Origin: Astrocystis sublimbata
Taxonomy: Eukaryota; Ascomycota; Sordariomycetes; Xylariales; Xylariaceae
Assembly: GCA_022453515.1 (NCBI GenBank)
Contig: JAJNNY010000005.1
Coordinates: 744,001-808,000 of the forward strand
Direction of reading: 5' to 3'
Length of the DNA: 64,000 bases
Numbering within the stretch: the stretch's first letter is position 1; each line of letters begins with the position of its first letter. A program made the translations under genes and the position numbers. Shown one piece after another: positions 47,401 through 59,915 of the stretch. Under the pieces are notes generated by a model. The model did not search any database, was not told the DNA's origin, and saw nothing but the letters and a program-made list of their open reading frames with translations.

Positions 47401-50400
47401 ATATCTTCCTTTTTCGGTGCCTTGATCTACGACAATGCATACAAATTCAAAACACCTCATCATAGAAAAGAATATTGGGCTTCAGATAGCACCGTGAGAT
47501 GTGCTAGATACTAGGTAGGTCGAATACAAACCACAGTGTCAGGACGGGAACATAGGCTCGATAGGTACTCTACGAATACTATTACATACGGAGTAGTAGA
47601 AGTATCAACAGCAAAGGCAGCTGTCCCGACAGTCTTCCAGCAACCAAACCAAATCAGGAATGTTCTCTGGGCTAGAGGCAGCTGCTTACCAAATCCACCG
47701 CAACGTGATAATGACCCCAGCGAGTCAGCTATTCAATAGGAGGTAGTCTCGGCAGTCTCGGTAGTGTAGGTAACTACTATGTGTACGGTTGATAAGCTGC
47801 GCTGCGGCAACCCTATCGCGTGGCGTGCGACGATCATCCGGGGAACTTGCAGTTTGGCTAGCTCATTAAGTGAACAAAGTTTATTGCCCATTATCACTTC
47901 ATTTGAACTTGTCGCTTATCATGACTCTTGACAATTGAAGCAACGACTGAGTAGTGATGCGAGCACTAGGTAGCATGTTGGCTTGGGTCCATTGCTCGGG
48001 GCTTCGGCTCTCTATTGTTCAAAGGAGAACTTAGCGAGCGAACGTCGACGATAACATGGGTACTCGTATGTACTTAGTCCATCTCACTCCTGTCGAAAGT
48101 CGCGGTACCGAAGCACCCGAGTTCAGTTGTCCGCCAGATCCGAGCCTACGCGCACCAAGGACCAGTTTGCGCCGTTACGAACCGAATTCAAGAACTGAGT
48201 CCGACGTACATGTGCCGACTTTTGAATTGCATGTCACCTGGGCAAGCTGTACAGTAGTGGGCAGCTCGTAACGACAGTAGCTGTGCTGCTCGGGGCTAGC
48301 AGCGCTGCAGCATATATCGAAACCGTCCCAACTCGTCAGAGACCATCTACACTCCATGGCATCTCTTGGCAATCTATTGTTCGAGAATCGACCCCTCCAT
48401 TGCTGCTGTTAGCGTGTCGGGCACACCAACGTGCTGGCTGCACCAAGCCTAGACCATTTCCGACGGCCATCGGAGTGCTGCCCAGACATCGCGAACTGGG
48501 CGAGCTGCATACGAGTAGACTAATAGTAACATAGTAGCATGTCTGTTTCCAAGGTACTATAATCTGTAGGACTGGGATAAAAAGCCTCTTCTCTAACTAC
48601 CTGGCCAAGCAGGGACTAGCTTTGGCTGCAAGCATGCGGATTCGATTCTGGGCATCCCAAATCCACATGGACAGCATGGGATTGATGAAATATCGATGCG
48701 TGAACGTGACACCCGCCTCCTCCCCTCCCACCCGATTACTGTCAGTATACCGAGTTGCAGCGAGCACGGCCGTGACCGGATAATAACTAGCACAAAGGGG
48801 CCTTCCTTTATCGCAACCGATGGTGGTAGTTTGTTGCGGGACATGATAGGGGTGATTTTCAGCAATTGCTGACTGGACTTCCTACAGGCTTCCGTGTGTG
48901 CAGGAGAAGGATTCGGGGCTTGAGATGCTGTTTGATTATTTTTGGACGTTTGCAAAACTACTATTAAGGTCAGTCTGTTTAGTGGACCGCACCACGATCT
49001 CGATATCATGAATCGGTCGATGTCTGCGAGGTAGTACAGTAGACTACACTGCATGTGGTGCAGTGTCTCTACGCTGCTTGCTGCCTACCGTATGTGCCTA
49101 CCAAAGGCACCTAAGGCACCTAAGGGCTTGCATACATGTAAGCGTGTGCGAATGAGGGAGATAGACACTTCAAGTTACCTCCATCTCCTGCCTTTGACTG
49201 TGTCGGTCGTGGTGAATCGACTCGTAATCCGCGATCCCGCCTCGCCCGCGAAATATCGGAAAGCCACGATTCGAAGCAGTCCGACCTCATAGGGGTTCCC
49301 ATTGCCAGTATCAGCCCTGTTTGTATTTGAAAATTCAGTTTGCCGTGAACCCTGCTGAGTCACTATTCGCTGGTAGTCCCTTTTTGCATCCCTTTCTAGG
49401 TTGTGACACCGTCTTTTTGTGACGAGACGTCCGTCTCCTGGCCCTGTGATGCCTGTCACCCTGTCAGCACCCAACCTAGTTGTTTCCCAGTGGCCTGAAC
49501 CCTGCAAAGAATAGGTCGGTATGCTCGGTATGGGAAAACCCAACCTGGTTCTTATCTTGCCAGGGCTACCGTGTCAAGCGTGTATGCGTGTGTCCGCTGT
49601 CGGTCGCATACCCATTCGCAATTCCATATCTTAGGGATTCTCTAACATAGCAGAATTTCCGACTGAGGCGCAGCACATGTAAGGTAAACCCAAGTGCGAT
49701 TGTCACGTCGCCCGGACCGTAGCCCGAGCAGATGCCCTCTGGATGCCCGAGCAACCAGTGAAGCCCAATAGCCCAATAGCCCAATAGGTAGCCCCAGACC
49801 ATTCTTGCGTGTCCGTCTTTTGTTGCGTATCTTGAGACAAAAGAAGGATCGCGATTCAAGTCCAAGCTGGTGAGTGCACTAGCACGCCGCCCGTTCCAGT
49901 AAGTACTCAAGGAGCATACCTTGCGCAACGCATGTACGAGTACGCTGTACTGCAGCGTTGTATCCTGCATCTTGCATCTCACTCACCTGACAGGCCGGAA
50001 ACAGACTCGACTGAGCAGGCCAGTTCTTCGTCAAAAGCCGAGCCGTCCCAGGCCCCCAGGCAATCCAGTGCCGGTACCCAGGCATACCTAGGCTCTGCCC
50101 AGGCCATGACCATGACCTGGTCGCATCGGGCCCAGCGCCGCCCAGACAGCTTGACAACCTCGACAACCTTGCGACCATGCAGAAATACTACCTATTTGGT
50201 ACTGGGGCCCTGTCCAACCTGCGCTATCACGCTTTGGGGCTGAGCCGCGGAAAGGCACAGTGACCCGTACACTAGGTCGGTACCTCGCTGCCTTGGGGAC
50301 ACTGTGCACAGGTCTGTCCACTTACAGGGCTCTTACAGGGCTCTTGGACAGGGGCTCCTCGCCGACTCCACCAGTGAGTGCAGCTACCTGGCACCCTGGG

Positions 50401-50650
50401 CATACGCACTAAAACAAACTACCTTAGGTAACCTAGCATCTGACATCCGCCCAGCGATCCATAAAGGCAAGCCATGTCCTTCCCTCCCACAGCTGCGTCT
50501 CCTGCTATGTCCTCACTCAACACCAGCACCATCAACCTCGGAAACAATAAACACACGCCTTCACGTCTTCAAAACTCTGACTGCGTGCTCACCTTGGACG
50601 TCGACACCCAAACATAACACCACCTACGACTATACTTCACACCATTCCCA
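44415..50650. other. Gene-poor region, about 6.2 kb
   Basis: Many frames of 60-160 codons occur on both strands but they overlap one another, lack recognisable domains and have no splice structure. TAGGTA-type words occur near 45515, 46015-46055 and 47515. A small tandem repeat lies at 49762-49785. I see no transposase, reverse transcriptase, long terminal repeat or tRNA. Confidence 0.45.
49762..49785. repeat. Three tandem AGCCCAAT units
   Basis: Exact 8-bp copies start at 49762, 49770 and 49778, in non-coding DNA. Confidence 0.85.
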
Positions 50651-50935
50651 ATGCCGGCCGTCGCATCGTCACGCTCCATCGCCATGCCTGCTACTCGTCC
50701 CGCTGCCACCCAGTTTTCAAGCGTCTCGTCGTCCTCCTCAACCGACTCCGATAACTCGTACAGATACAGCATGGATTCCCGACCGGTCGCTTCGGTAGAA
50801 ATATTACGTTGCCTTCGTTGCCACCGCCACGTTGAAACAACATCAACTGATGATCTCGCTTCCACCGGCATGATCCGTGTCGGCTTCAACCTCTATTACT
50901 GCACAAAGTGTGCGGCTGCTGTCGGTTATCAATGA
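50651..50935 (+). CDS. Small zinc-ribbon-like fungal protein
   Basis: An intronless 94-residue protein. The N-terminal half is a Ser/Ala/Thr-rich disordered tail with RYSMDSRPVASVEILRC leading into the folded part. The C-terminal half has two Cys pairs, RCLRCHRHVET and LYYCTKCAAAVGYQ, spaced as in a zinc ribbon (CxxC, about 27 residues, CxxC). The segment TDDLASTGMIRVGFNLYYC between them resembles small uncharacterised proteins I recall from other ascomycetes. The ATG lies in a good context (CCCAATGCC) after an AC-rich leader. It is the only convincing gene in about 12.8 kb. Its function is unknown; a structural zinc site is inferred. Confidence 0.72.
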   Translation: MPAVASSRSIAMPATRPAATQFSSVSSSSSTDSDNSYRYSMDSRPVASVEILRCLRCHRHVETTSTDDLASTGMIRVGFNLYYCTKCAAAVGYQ

Positions 50936-53900
50936 GTGAATCTTCCATCAATGCGATATGGCTCGTACATGTCCAGTCACTACTCAAACGACAACAACGC
51001 TTACTCGGATTCGACTCTTGCATTGGCCCAACAAGTCTTGACAGTCGCCTGCCGCATGCATGCTCATGCTGAGGAGAGGGATGTGATCTACAGCTCTCCG
51101 AGATCCGTCAGCATTGCTGCGGTCCATCTTTGACTTGCGCAACGACTCGGCCGAGGTGTGCGTGCGAAATCTCCCGAGGACTGTCCATTCCACCCATTGC
51201 TGAGATCGGATATGGTGTTAGCCCATCGGAGACTTCAAACTGCATCGATGATTGCGCAATGGTCCCAACCATTTGGTCCAATATAGTTCCAACTGGTCGG
51301 GTCATGAAACTCGTGGTCTGACCCTGATCGCCGGTCGTACACGCTATTCCATCGAGGCAATGATCATCGGTTGCCAAATTCATGAAGAAAAGGATCTACC
51401 TTGTACCCTGTTTTGACAGGTGAATACCTATGACGACGAGGCTCATGCCTTCCCTCCTGCGAACATGGGTTCGCATCGATCGGCTCAGAATATCAACATG
51501 ATGCTCGCCAAACGCCATTTCGGCGACAGCCTGCCACTGTCGTATGCAGCCTGTTACGGCTGCTGAGCAGTCATTATCAAGCTACAACGCTTCATGACTA
51601 AGATCACCCATCTTATTATCTGCAGATCTCGGACACGATATCTGGCGGACTGGGATTGCTTCGCGCGTCCTATTACTCCTCACCCGGTATGCCGGTTTGC
51701 CCGGAAGAGGCGGACATGCGGCTATGCACTTGAGGACCGGTAGTGAGAAGTAGCATATTTTTGTATATACAACTATTGATCCACTACCTCTTACATACAT
51801 GATGTGATGGATCTGTTGGAAAAAGTGGGAAAGGCGGAGCATTTCTATGCTCTAAGCCGGGCTACAGCGGCGGGACCTTGCTTAGGCCTCGTGGTGCGAC
51901 AACGATTTGGAGTTATGATAGAATATACCCCTGGCTTGTTGATTTATGAGCCATGTTTGTTTCTTGTCAGCTTTAGCGATACCTATCAACATGAATTCAA
52001 TATTTTAACTGTGGTTGCATCTCCCATCAAATCGTGAGATCCTGTCTAATGTAGATGTGTGAGTGCTCAAGCAGATGCCCTCACTGCACGCGGCCACAAT
52101 AGTCAACCCCAATGCAGGCGTATGCATAAGACCCTTGTTTAGTCGGCAGTCAACGTCATCTTTTGGTGAAATTCTACATGTAGTCACCCTTGACAATTTG
52201 AGCCAATAACATTCTGGTCCCATCTTCAATCCCTTCCATTCCAAAAAAGGCTGATAGCTCACATTGGCCGAGATTTAGGCAGCAGTAAATCGGAGTGCCG
52301 GTACCGCCAAACGAGTTGAGGGTGTCTGTCGGCTATAAGTAAAATGTCGTTTTCTGCATCCTTTCTATCCAACCAAGGAAAACAACAGTAGTCTGCAATA
52401 ATCAGCGTCACTTATTGCATGTGTTATTAAACCCCCAGCCATCCCTATCTTGGCGATACGGGATTTGGATGTGGGGTCGTACTAGGTATGTACATGTTTA
52501 GGCATGCTGTATGTGAGGTGACAATGCATTCCAGACTCCTCAATCGATATCATCACCATGGTTGGCGTAGTGATACGGCGGCGGTAGGCTAACCACGTCC
52601 ATCTTTGTATGGCCAGGTGTCATTTCGCATCCTTCTTGCTCACACCCTAGGTACTCACCTAACTTAGTTACATATATAACTAATTACACGCACCCGGAGT
52701 TGTATAAACTTATGGTTGGATGGCGCTTTTCTGTTTTGTCTTAGCTGCATGCAACACAACCCTGGATCTACAGCTACCCGAAAAAATAAAATAAAACGTA
52801 CGAACCCTGAATCTGAATATTTGAACCCTGGAAATGCAGGGTGTGGCTTGATCTAGTAGAGACAGCTTTTGTAACGTTTCCTTAAGCTGCCTATGTGAAG
52901 CTATGTCTATATCTTCTGTCCCTTGGTGGCATCGAAAAGGGGCGCACTGAGACATAGTGTCAACTCCAACAAGTCATGCTTCACAATGTCCCGGACACTG
53001 GGTTTATTCATGATAAGACTTTCATCACGTGTGAAGTGGCCGCATTGCCTATTCGCGTTTCAACCATCTCTACTCGCTCTACACGTGCACAAAGTAAGAC
53101 GATGAAGCCTGGGACCTACTACTAGTAGGTCAGGGTCTTGCTTAGAACAAGGGCTGCTGCAGGTCTTGGGTTTAAAATTGGCATTTGCCTAACCTCTTTA
53201 ACACCAGCTCGTGCATTAGTCGAGGTGCTCAACCTGCAGAAAGCTGGAATAGCTTCATCCTACAGCCGAGGTACGCGTAATGTGTGAACCTTCTCATCTC
53301 CTCCTCAATTTCGTCTTACTACTTATTTCATCCTGGTCATTTTACCTGTGCTCCCCTCACAGACAGATGCACGGCCTGAACCACCCGATGCGACACCGCT
53401 GGCGTAACTAATGCAAATTATCTGTGTCTGAGTCGCAGCTTTAATCTATGCACGCTTCTCACCCGCCGAGGCCGCGGCAACTTCATCTCATACGTAGCTT
53501 CAGCCCCCTCCCCAATCTATAGATCTGCTCGCCCAAGCAACGGTGAATCAGGGTCCGAGGGTAGAACAGCTTGTCGGGTGGATACTGGACTGGGGCTGCA
53601 CGACGACATCATTGCGCCTATTACTCTTGCTTGGCTCCCGTTATTTTCGTATGTCTGGTCCAATATGTAGGATGGGCTGCATACCTACATACCTGCCTAC
53701 CTACCAACCTGCGTACCCCTTGTGCGTTGCGTGTGCATGTGTTGGCGTGCGTGCTCGCGTGTCTCTCTCCTCCTAGGTGCTGAATAATGTCGAGAACATC
53801 CCTCTCATTGCGTCACCCGCACCATACATTTTATATAGCGCATTCACACACGAATGCATGCGCCACGGCTGCTGATAGGTTGCAGGTAGGCGCCGATAAA

Positions 53901-56900
53901 ATGCTAATTAGACGTTGGTATTTTGCGGTAGCCGCGGGGAAGTGCAGCCAGAAAATGGGTGACGTAGGTGTGGACGCAAGGCGTGGACGTAAGAAGAGGG
54001 GCGACGAGAGAGAGGGCTGTAAATACTCCTAGTCGTGTGCGACGATGAAGGTGGTGATGTCTTCCCAACTTGAAACTATGCGCATAATGGGGCTGTTATG
54101 TATAAGGAAGCTACGGTGCACGAAACGTTATACCTGGGTAGTACACTGGACAAGACTACGGGTAGTTTCATGTAGCGAGCAATAGGTTCCAAGCACAGTT
54201 ATATTTGCTTAGTTTGAGGAAATGCACATACATTTAAAACCTGGCGAGCTGGGGGAAGAAAGCAGGTGAGTAAAACCTTCGTACTGTAAACACACTGTCC
54301 ATAGCAGTTCTTCCCGCTAATTATGTTGAAACTATTTAGGTAGGTTAGAGAATGGGTATGACCAGTTTGTGGCGAAATGGAGGGGGGCGCCTGCATCGAT
54401 CGAGGATAGAATGGGGGTGAGGAACGAGGTTCAATACAGCCAGCTGGAACAAAAGTGAGGTTGTTCACGATCGTCCGCTCATTTTCCGATTCGCACCGAC
54501 AGCCGCCTTTGATCGGGGTCTGCTCCGTCGACGGGGACTATACCCCTTTCGGATCTAGAAAGCTGGGCATCTGACGACCACGTCTTGGAACAGGATCGTG
54601 ATGTGCTCCTTTGTCTCCTACTTACAAGACATTATTAGCACCCCACCCCCATTATTCTGCTTAAGATGCCGTGGTTGCTATCCCGTCGTGAGGGGACTGG
54701 CTCGATTGATCAGTAGGATACTCGATTCACACCACCATCGAGAAGATATACAAATTGTAAACCCACTCCTCATGACAGCCATGACCTGGCAGCTCTAGTG
54801 TCCAGATGCACATTCAGCCGACATGCGGTGTGCAAAGTAGATAGAAGCCTCAAAGGTATATGGTGAGTAATAACTATCATATAACCAGTCTCGCCAGTAG
54901 ACAACTTCAGACTAGGTGCTATATGTAATAGGGCGTTCTATATAAAGGGTTAAAAGAACTAATAGATAGTGTTTTAATCGAAGCGCACATTCATTTAATC
55001 TTCTCACTATAGGGCCGGATAGGTAGGGGAAGCCGTAGCATACACGCCGTATGATGTCGAATTTTCACCTGATTTGCTCTTGTTATAAAGCCTGTGGACA
55101 TGGCGGGTGCGTCTTGCGGGTGTGGCCTCGTCAACAACCCTTCTTAGATGTTGGAGGTGCTGCTGGTTGGCGCGGGGTGCAGATCGGGCCGTACCTATTG
55201 TGCATCCAATCAAACCGTGTTTTCCAGCGTCACCAGCAATGTGACACTATCGGGAAACCCCCCCATCACCAGCACCCAGTCACCAGTCTAGCGTCCAGGG
55301 GTCCCTGCGATGATCAGACTGGATATAGTGATACAGTATTAGGACTGGGTAGCAACCCACGAACGGTTGTACTCCGTATTTCCAAGATGTAAGTAATGCG
55401 GAATTAACAGATAAAATAAAAGCTTAGGAATTTAAGAAAACAAAATGAACATGAAAAAGACGATGATCGACCCCCTAGCTTCTTCCCTCAATGCTAGTGT
55501 TTGGCTTACTCGGGTAAACCGCAAGTTTCCTAGCCGGAAGCCCGGCAAGAGGCAGGTATCTCACCTTGGAGAGTCTCACCGGCTTGCATTTGTAGTCGCA
55601 CTGTCAGTCAGCACTTGCCAGTTCAACCATAGCCACGGTACCAACAAAGGATTTGGGGATGTCTATCATTTGTAGAGTATCGAAGAGGCTATCGAAGATC
55701 CGGACGATCCGGGAAATCGGTAACCGGGAGAATATCATAGCAATCGCGGCTTCGCGATTACGAAGGCGGACACGATGTTTCGAGGGTGATTACCTAGTCG
55801 TAAATGCACTTAAATGATTTGTATCCCCAACAAAATCATCGAGATGCATTGCATGATTATTTACGTGGATGATACCTCAGGCACTGGGTAAATTGGCGCT
55901 GTGCCTAGAGGTAATCTGCAGGTGCGGCGCAAGTTACACACTTTCTACCGGCCAATGGTAGGTCTTCGGATACCGAACGTTTGGTTCGGCACGGGCCCGA
56001 ACAATATGTAGGATTAAGTGGTATAGTATAATTGTATAGATACACCTAGGAAAAAGAAACAGTTGATACGACGCTGTTCGCCGTGCTCGGACCATCGAGG
56101 ACCATCGAGAAAACAAGCGAGACGAAACAGAAGTTATTGTCGGGGACCCCTATATCGCGCGCTATGACAACGGATTGGCTAACCAGCACCTTACGACGCC
56201 GGTCTTGTCGAACGATTTTGATTGCGCTATGGTGCCTGAGAAGAAGCAACACGTAGTATCAAACTCACTCCACACAACAATTTCGACCTGCTTATGACTG
56301 TCTCAGATTCAAAATTCAGTCAGCCGCGATCGAGATCGCGCTTCATCGCCGAACTCACTGCATCCTCCCCTGAGCAAAGCACGACGATCTCATCCCTATT
56401 TCGTTGAATTGGCTTTAGAAGTTGCAGCATATTAGCCCTCTCGAGACTGACATGCCATGGGCGAGTCTCACCGCCAGCTGTCTTCCAAACCAAGTGTTCA
56501 GCTTGGCGCTTCACATTTGGGCGGACCGGAGAGCGGCCCTCGCCTCGTCCATGTCGCGGGGGTTCCCGCGCACATGTCTAGTGAAAATGTCTTCGACTAG
56601 TTTCATCGGGAAAATCAACAAGTTACTGGCGCCTACAAATTGGACTATCATGAAAAGGCGCTAGTAAGGCTATAACAACGGCAAAGGAGTATTTTGGAGG
56701 CAAAAAGGCTTGCTAACGGGGATGCTGATTGTATAGCCGGCGAGCGAGGGATTTGATTATATGCTCGAGGAGTCCTGATGAACGAGGGGGCTTCACCATG
56801 CGTACACGATACTGCCTCGCTTGATGACAAGTACTTGGTAAAATGTAGGCAATGCTAGCTGTCCAAAAGTGTGGCAATGAACAGAACGCATGAATCATGA

Positions 56901-57255
56901 TCTAAATATTAAATAGATATGGCAATGCGAAGATTCGAAGTGATAGATGACACGTGCATTATGATTCTAGGCTCTTCTTTACCACATTCTTGAATTGCTA
57001 CAGAGGTGAAGGGGCAATCTGTTCTACCAAAACGTCTCGTCTTACTAGATCGGAAGCAACATTGAGATGTTGATGTTTACTTGATCAGATCGAAATGCCC
57101 GAACACCATTTTGCGCCGATATGGCCGCGCTTCATTGAAGCCAGAGCCGTACCAGATATTATTCCTCGTTGTTTTATACAGGTCCAATACACATATGCGT
57201 CAAGTGCAAGTACACATCTCATAAGTCATAAACTACGTCAAGAAGGGTTGTTCGC
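50936..57255. other. Gene-poor region, about 6.3 kb
   Basis: No supported gene. Short frames at 55445, 56320 and 56422 show no recognisable domains. An A/T-rich patch lies near 54860-54980. TACCTA words occur at 53685-53720. No mobile element could be identified. Confidence 0.45.
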
Positions 57256-58927
57256 TCAAGAACCCTCCATCTTACTATCTTCGCCGGTCTCTTTACCAAG
57301 GTTCTTCAGCAGATAGCTACGCTTGAAATACTCGTTCGGGTGGACGATGGTTTCAAGTTGTGCAGAAGTCATGATGCCCTCGTCCTTTGCCTTCTTAATC
57401 TCGTTCTTGTGGACGTGTTCGAAGACACTGGAGTGTCACGGGTTAGTGCGAGCAACGACTAGAATAACGGGGTAGAATCATACCGGTTACACGCCATGTG
57501 GAACTTCTGGTGTTCCTTGTCATTTTTTACACCTAGCAGGACAGACCTATCCGTGATGCCTACCCCCTGCAGCAATGTAGTGAGGTTCTCGAGGCTGAAG
57601 TGCCGGTATGGGCATCCGTGTGCGTCGCCAGGGCCGGGTGGGTGCTCCATCAAAATCTTCTGACATGAATACGGCGAGTAACCACCACCCCGCCGGTTCG
57701 AGTCGCCACCCACATCGCCATATGAATGCCGTACGTTGTATCTGTATTCTTTGTTGAATGTATCATCTGTAATCTTGTGGAAGGAGGTTCGCCAGAAGAT
57801 CAGGCACTCTTCCAAATTCAGGCCGATCCCTTTCAAGAACAATGTGTATTGTAAACGACCGAAATGTTTGAGATGTGCATCTCGTTTGAGGCTTCTGTGT
57901 AGATTCTGCATGCACAATGGGAAGTGCGAGGATAAGGTATCGATATTTCGTGCCGAGATATCGGCACCTGGCATTGATGATGATGAACTGGCGTAGGATG
58001 CGTCTGGCGTGACAAAGTTCTTGGAGAGGTGGTCTAGTATCGGAGTAAGGCGGTCGTCTTCATCTAATCTCGGCAATGCGCGAGCCGTCAGCTATATTGC
58101 AGTCAGCTAGGATGTCCAATGGCCGGGAGAGATATGGGTGGCTATACCTCTAGTGAGTGGTCCAGCCGTTTCGTGAACTCGGCCACCACCATGCTCGCTT
58201 GTTCTTTGGATGGCACATAGGCCTTTCCGGCTTTCATGAATACCCGTCTCGACTCGACTAGATCTGGCACTCGCTCCCAGTCGACTTTAATCCACGTCTC
58301 CTCCCCATCGCCCTTCTTCGAGCCAGCCACAGCGGCCAGTTCGCTGTGATACTTGTTCTGCTCGTCCTCGGTTACTTGCTCACAGTCCAGGTTGACGGAT
58401 TGTATGAACGCGTTCCGGTCGCTCGGTCCCTCGGAGGCTAGTCGTAGGCGGAACAGCATTGTCTCGACACGGCTGAACCTGCGGCGCAAATCCTCGGTCG
58501 AGGAGAAGGCGAGACGCAGGATGAAGTGGCTGTAGTGGTCTTTCTGTCGCTCGTTGAAAAGCTGTTTTGAAGATGTCGAATTCGGCTCGAGGATGAGATA
58601 TTTCTTCAGTAGCGGTTCCATGTGTGAGATTGTCTCGGCCAGTGATTTGTTGCGGAACGAGCAGGCTTCGAGCTCTGCGAGGACTTGCGACTATGTCAGC
58701 AACGCGATATAAAGGTCGGAGTAGATCGCAAACCTACCCCTTAGCCTGTCTATGGCCCATTGCTCAAACTGCTCGAGCGTGATGTCGGCGGTAGGAGGGG
58801 TAGCGTAGAAGTTGAGGCGGTGATGGTACTCGGTCGCCTGGTAAGCCGGGTCGGCGAACTGTTTTTTGCGGTAGTCGGCGACATTGCGCCGCTTCGAATC
58901 GGGCCGGTTATAGTCCTGTCTGAGCAT
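57256..58927 (-). CDS. PRI2: DNA primase large subunit
   Basis: The large subunit of DNA primase, part of the DNA polymerase alpha-primase complex that starts each replication primer in the nucleus. Exons 58927-58738, 58683-58148, 58091-57484 and 57427-57256 give 501 residues, normal for the family. The start MLRQDYNRPDSKRRNV is typical. The N-terminal region has LNFYATPPTADITLEQFEQW, and intron 1 splices to RLRVLAELEACSFRNKS. The C-terminal Fe-S domain holds four conserved Cys, in PLCMQNLHR, YSCQKILMEHPP, HGCPYRHF and FHMACNR. The protein ends in a Lys/Glu-rich tail. Three ACGCG cores lie about 100-130 bp upstream, fitting G1/S expression. Confidence 0.95.
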
Positions 58928-59541
58928 CGTGATGGGCTGTGCGATCGGTGAAGCGTTGGCATTAGACGTCGTAGGTGTGATGTGTGAACTATTATGGAAA
59001 TTCGAGATGTTGGCAAGGTACTATACGCGCGACGCGGTAGATTGGACCAAAGACGCGTCGCAGAGAGGTACCTAGGTACATGTCCAGGTCTCTGACCCTC
59101 TCGCACCCTGAGCATTGGCCAATTTGGATCGAGATAAGATAAGATACCTACCCTACCGTGGGGTGGGGGTATTTGGTAATACCTAGGTAGTTATTTCAAA
59201 CACCCCCCCTGTGCCGTAAGGTAGGTAGTCCTGCACGCGCGGGACTTTATCAAAAAGCGGACCTTGTATTGGCTAGATCTGACCTAGGTACATAGGCCAC
59301 CAAGCCACTCTGCTTCGGCTAGGTCTGACCTACGTAGGCCACTCTAGCTGCCTCTAGTCTGGCTGCTTCTCTTCTTACCCCCCCGGGAGCTTGTATAAGC
59401 CGCGGCATATGTTGAAGTATTCAAAATGTTGCAGCCGCCCAGACGTTGTTTCCCTCCTTGACACTGCTCCCCCTTTCCTCCGCAAAGGTACCCCCCAATT
59501 CAGAAACTCAGCCATAATCTGCCCACTTATCGATCTCCAAC
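58928..59541. other. Intergenic, PRI2 promoter and TAGGTA-rich DNA
   Basis: Between PRI2 and the truncated dehydrogenase. It contains MCB-type sites at 59025-59058, and a dense run of CCTAGGTA/TACCTA words from 59068 to 59290. No gene is supported. Confidence 0.55.
59025..59058. promoter_or_regulatory. Cluster of ACGCG (MCB-like) sites ahead of PRI2
   Basis: ACGCG occurs at 59025-59029 and 59032-59036, and a full ACGCGT at 59053-59058, 98-131 bp upstream of the PRI2 start. ACGCGT is the MluI cell-cycle box bound by MBF, which drives DNA-replication genes at G1/S in yeasts. Use here is inferred. Confidence 0.6.
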
Positions 59542-59805
59542 ATGCGTCGCAGAGCTCAGTCCCACTCCAATCTTGGGAACGTTCTGGTAATAGGTGGCAC
59601 CGGATTCCTCGGCCACCACGTTGTGAATCTTCTCGTGAAGAACTACCCGCGCTCGAACATATCCGTCCTTGACCTATCTGTCAGTCGCAACAGGCGACCA
59701 GACGCCGATGGAGTCCAATACTATGAGGCCGACATCACTTCCGCGTCTTCGATATCCCCTATTTTTGCTAAAGCAAAACCCGACGTTGTGATCCATACGT
59801 CCTAG
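59542..59805 (+). pseudogene. Truncated 3-beta-HSD/ERG26-like dehydrogenase
   Basis: 87 codons encode the N-terminal Rossmann half-fold of an extended short-chain dehydrogenase close to sterol-4-alpha-carboxylate 3-dehydrogenase: NVLVIGGTGFLGHHVVNLL (NAD-binding GxxGxxG), then VQYYEADITSASSI and KPDVVIHTS, after which a TAG stops the frame. The family normally continues from this point for about 250 more residues, including the YxxxK catalytic site, and none of that follows. The next 110 bp lead straight into the 3' end of the opposing glycosyltransferase. The 5' part looks undamaged, so this is likely a recent deletion or rearrangement remnant. Confidence 0.72.
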
Positions 59806-59915
59806 ATGAATGCAACTCAAACCAAGCCTGTTGGTTTGAGGGCTGAGGGGTTGAGCCTTGAGAAAGCTGCGTGGCAAGTTTCCAAGGTTGCATGGGGTCG
59901 AAACGGAATGTCTGA

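Noticed and set aside
56320..56664. Possible remnant gene with frames on both strands
   Set aside because: Neither strand gives a recognisable family or splice pattern.
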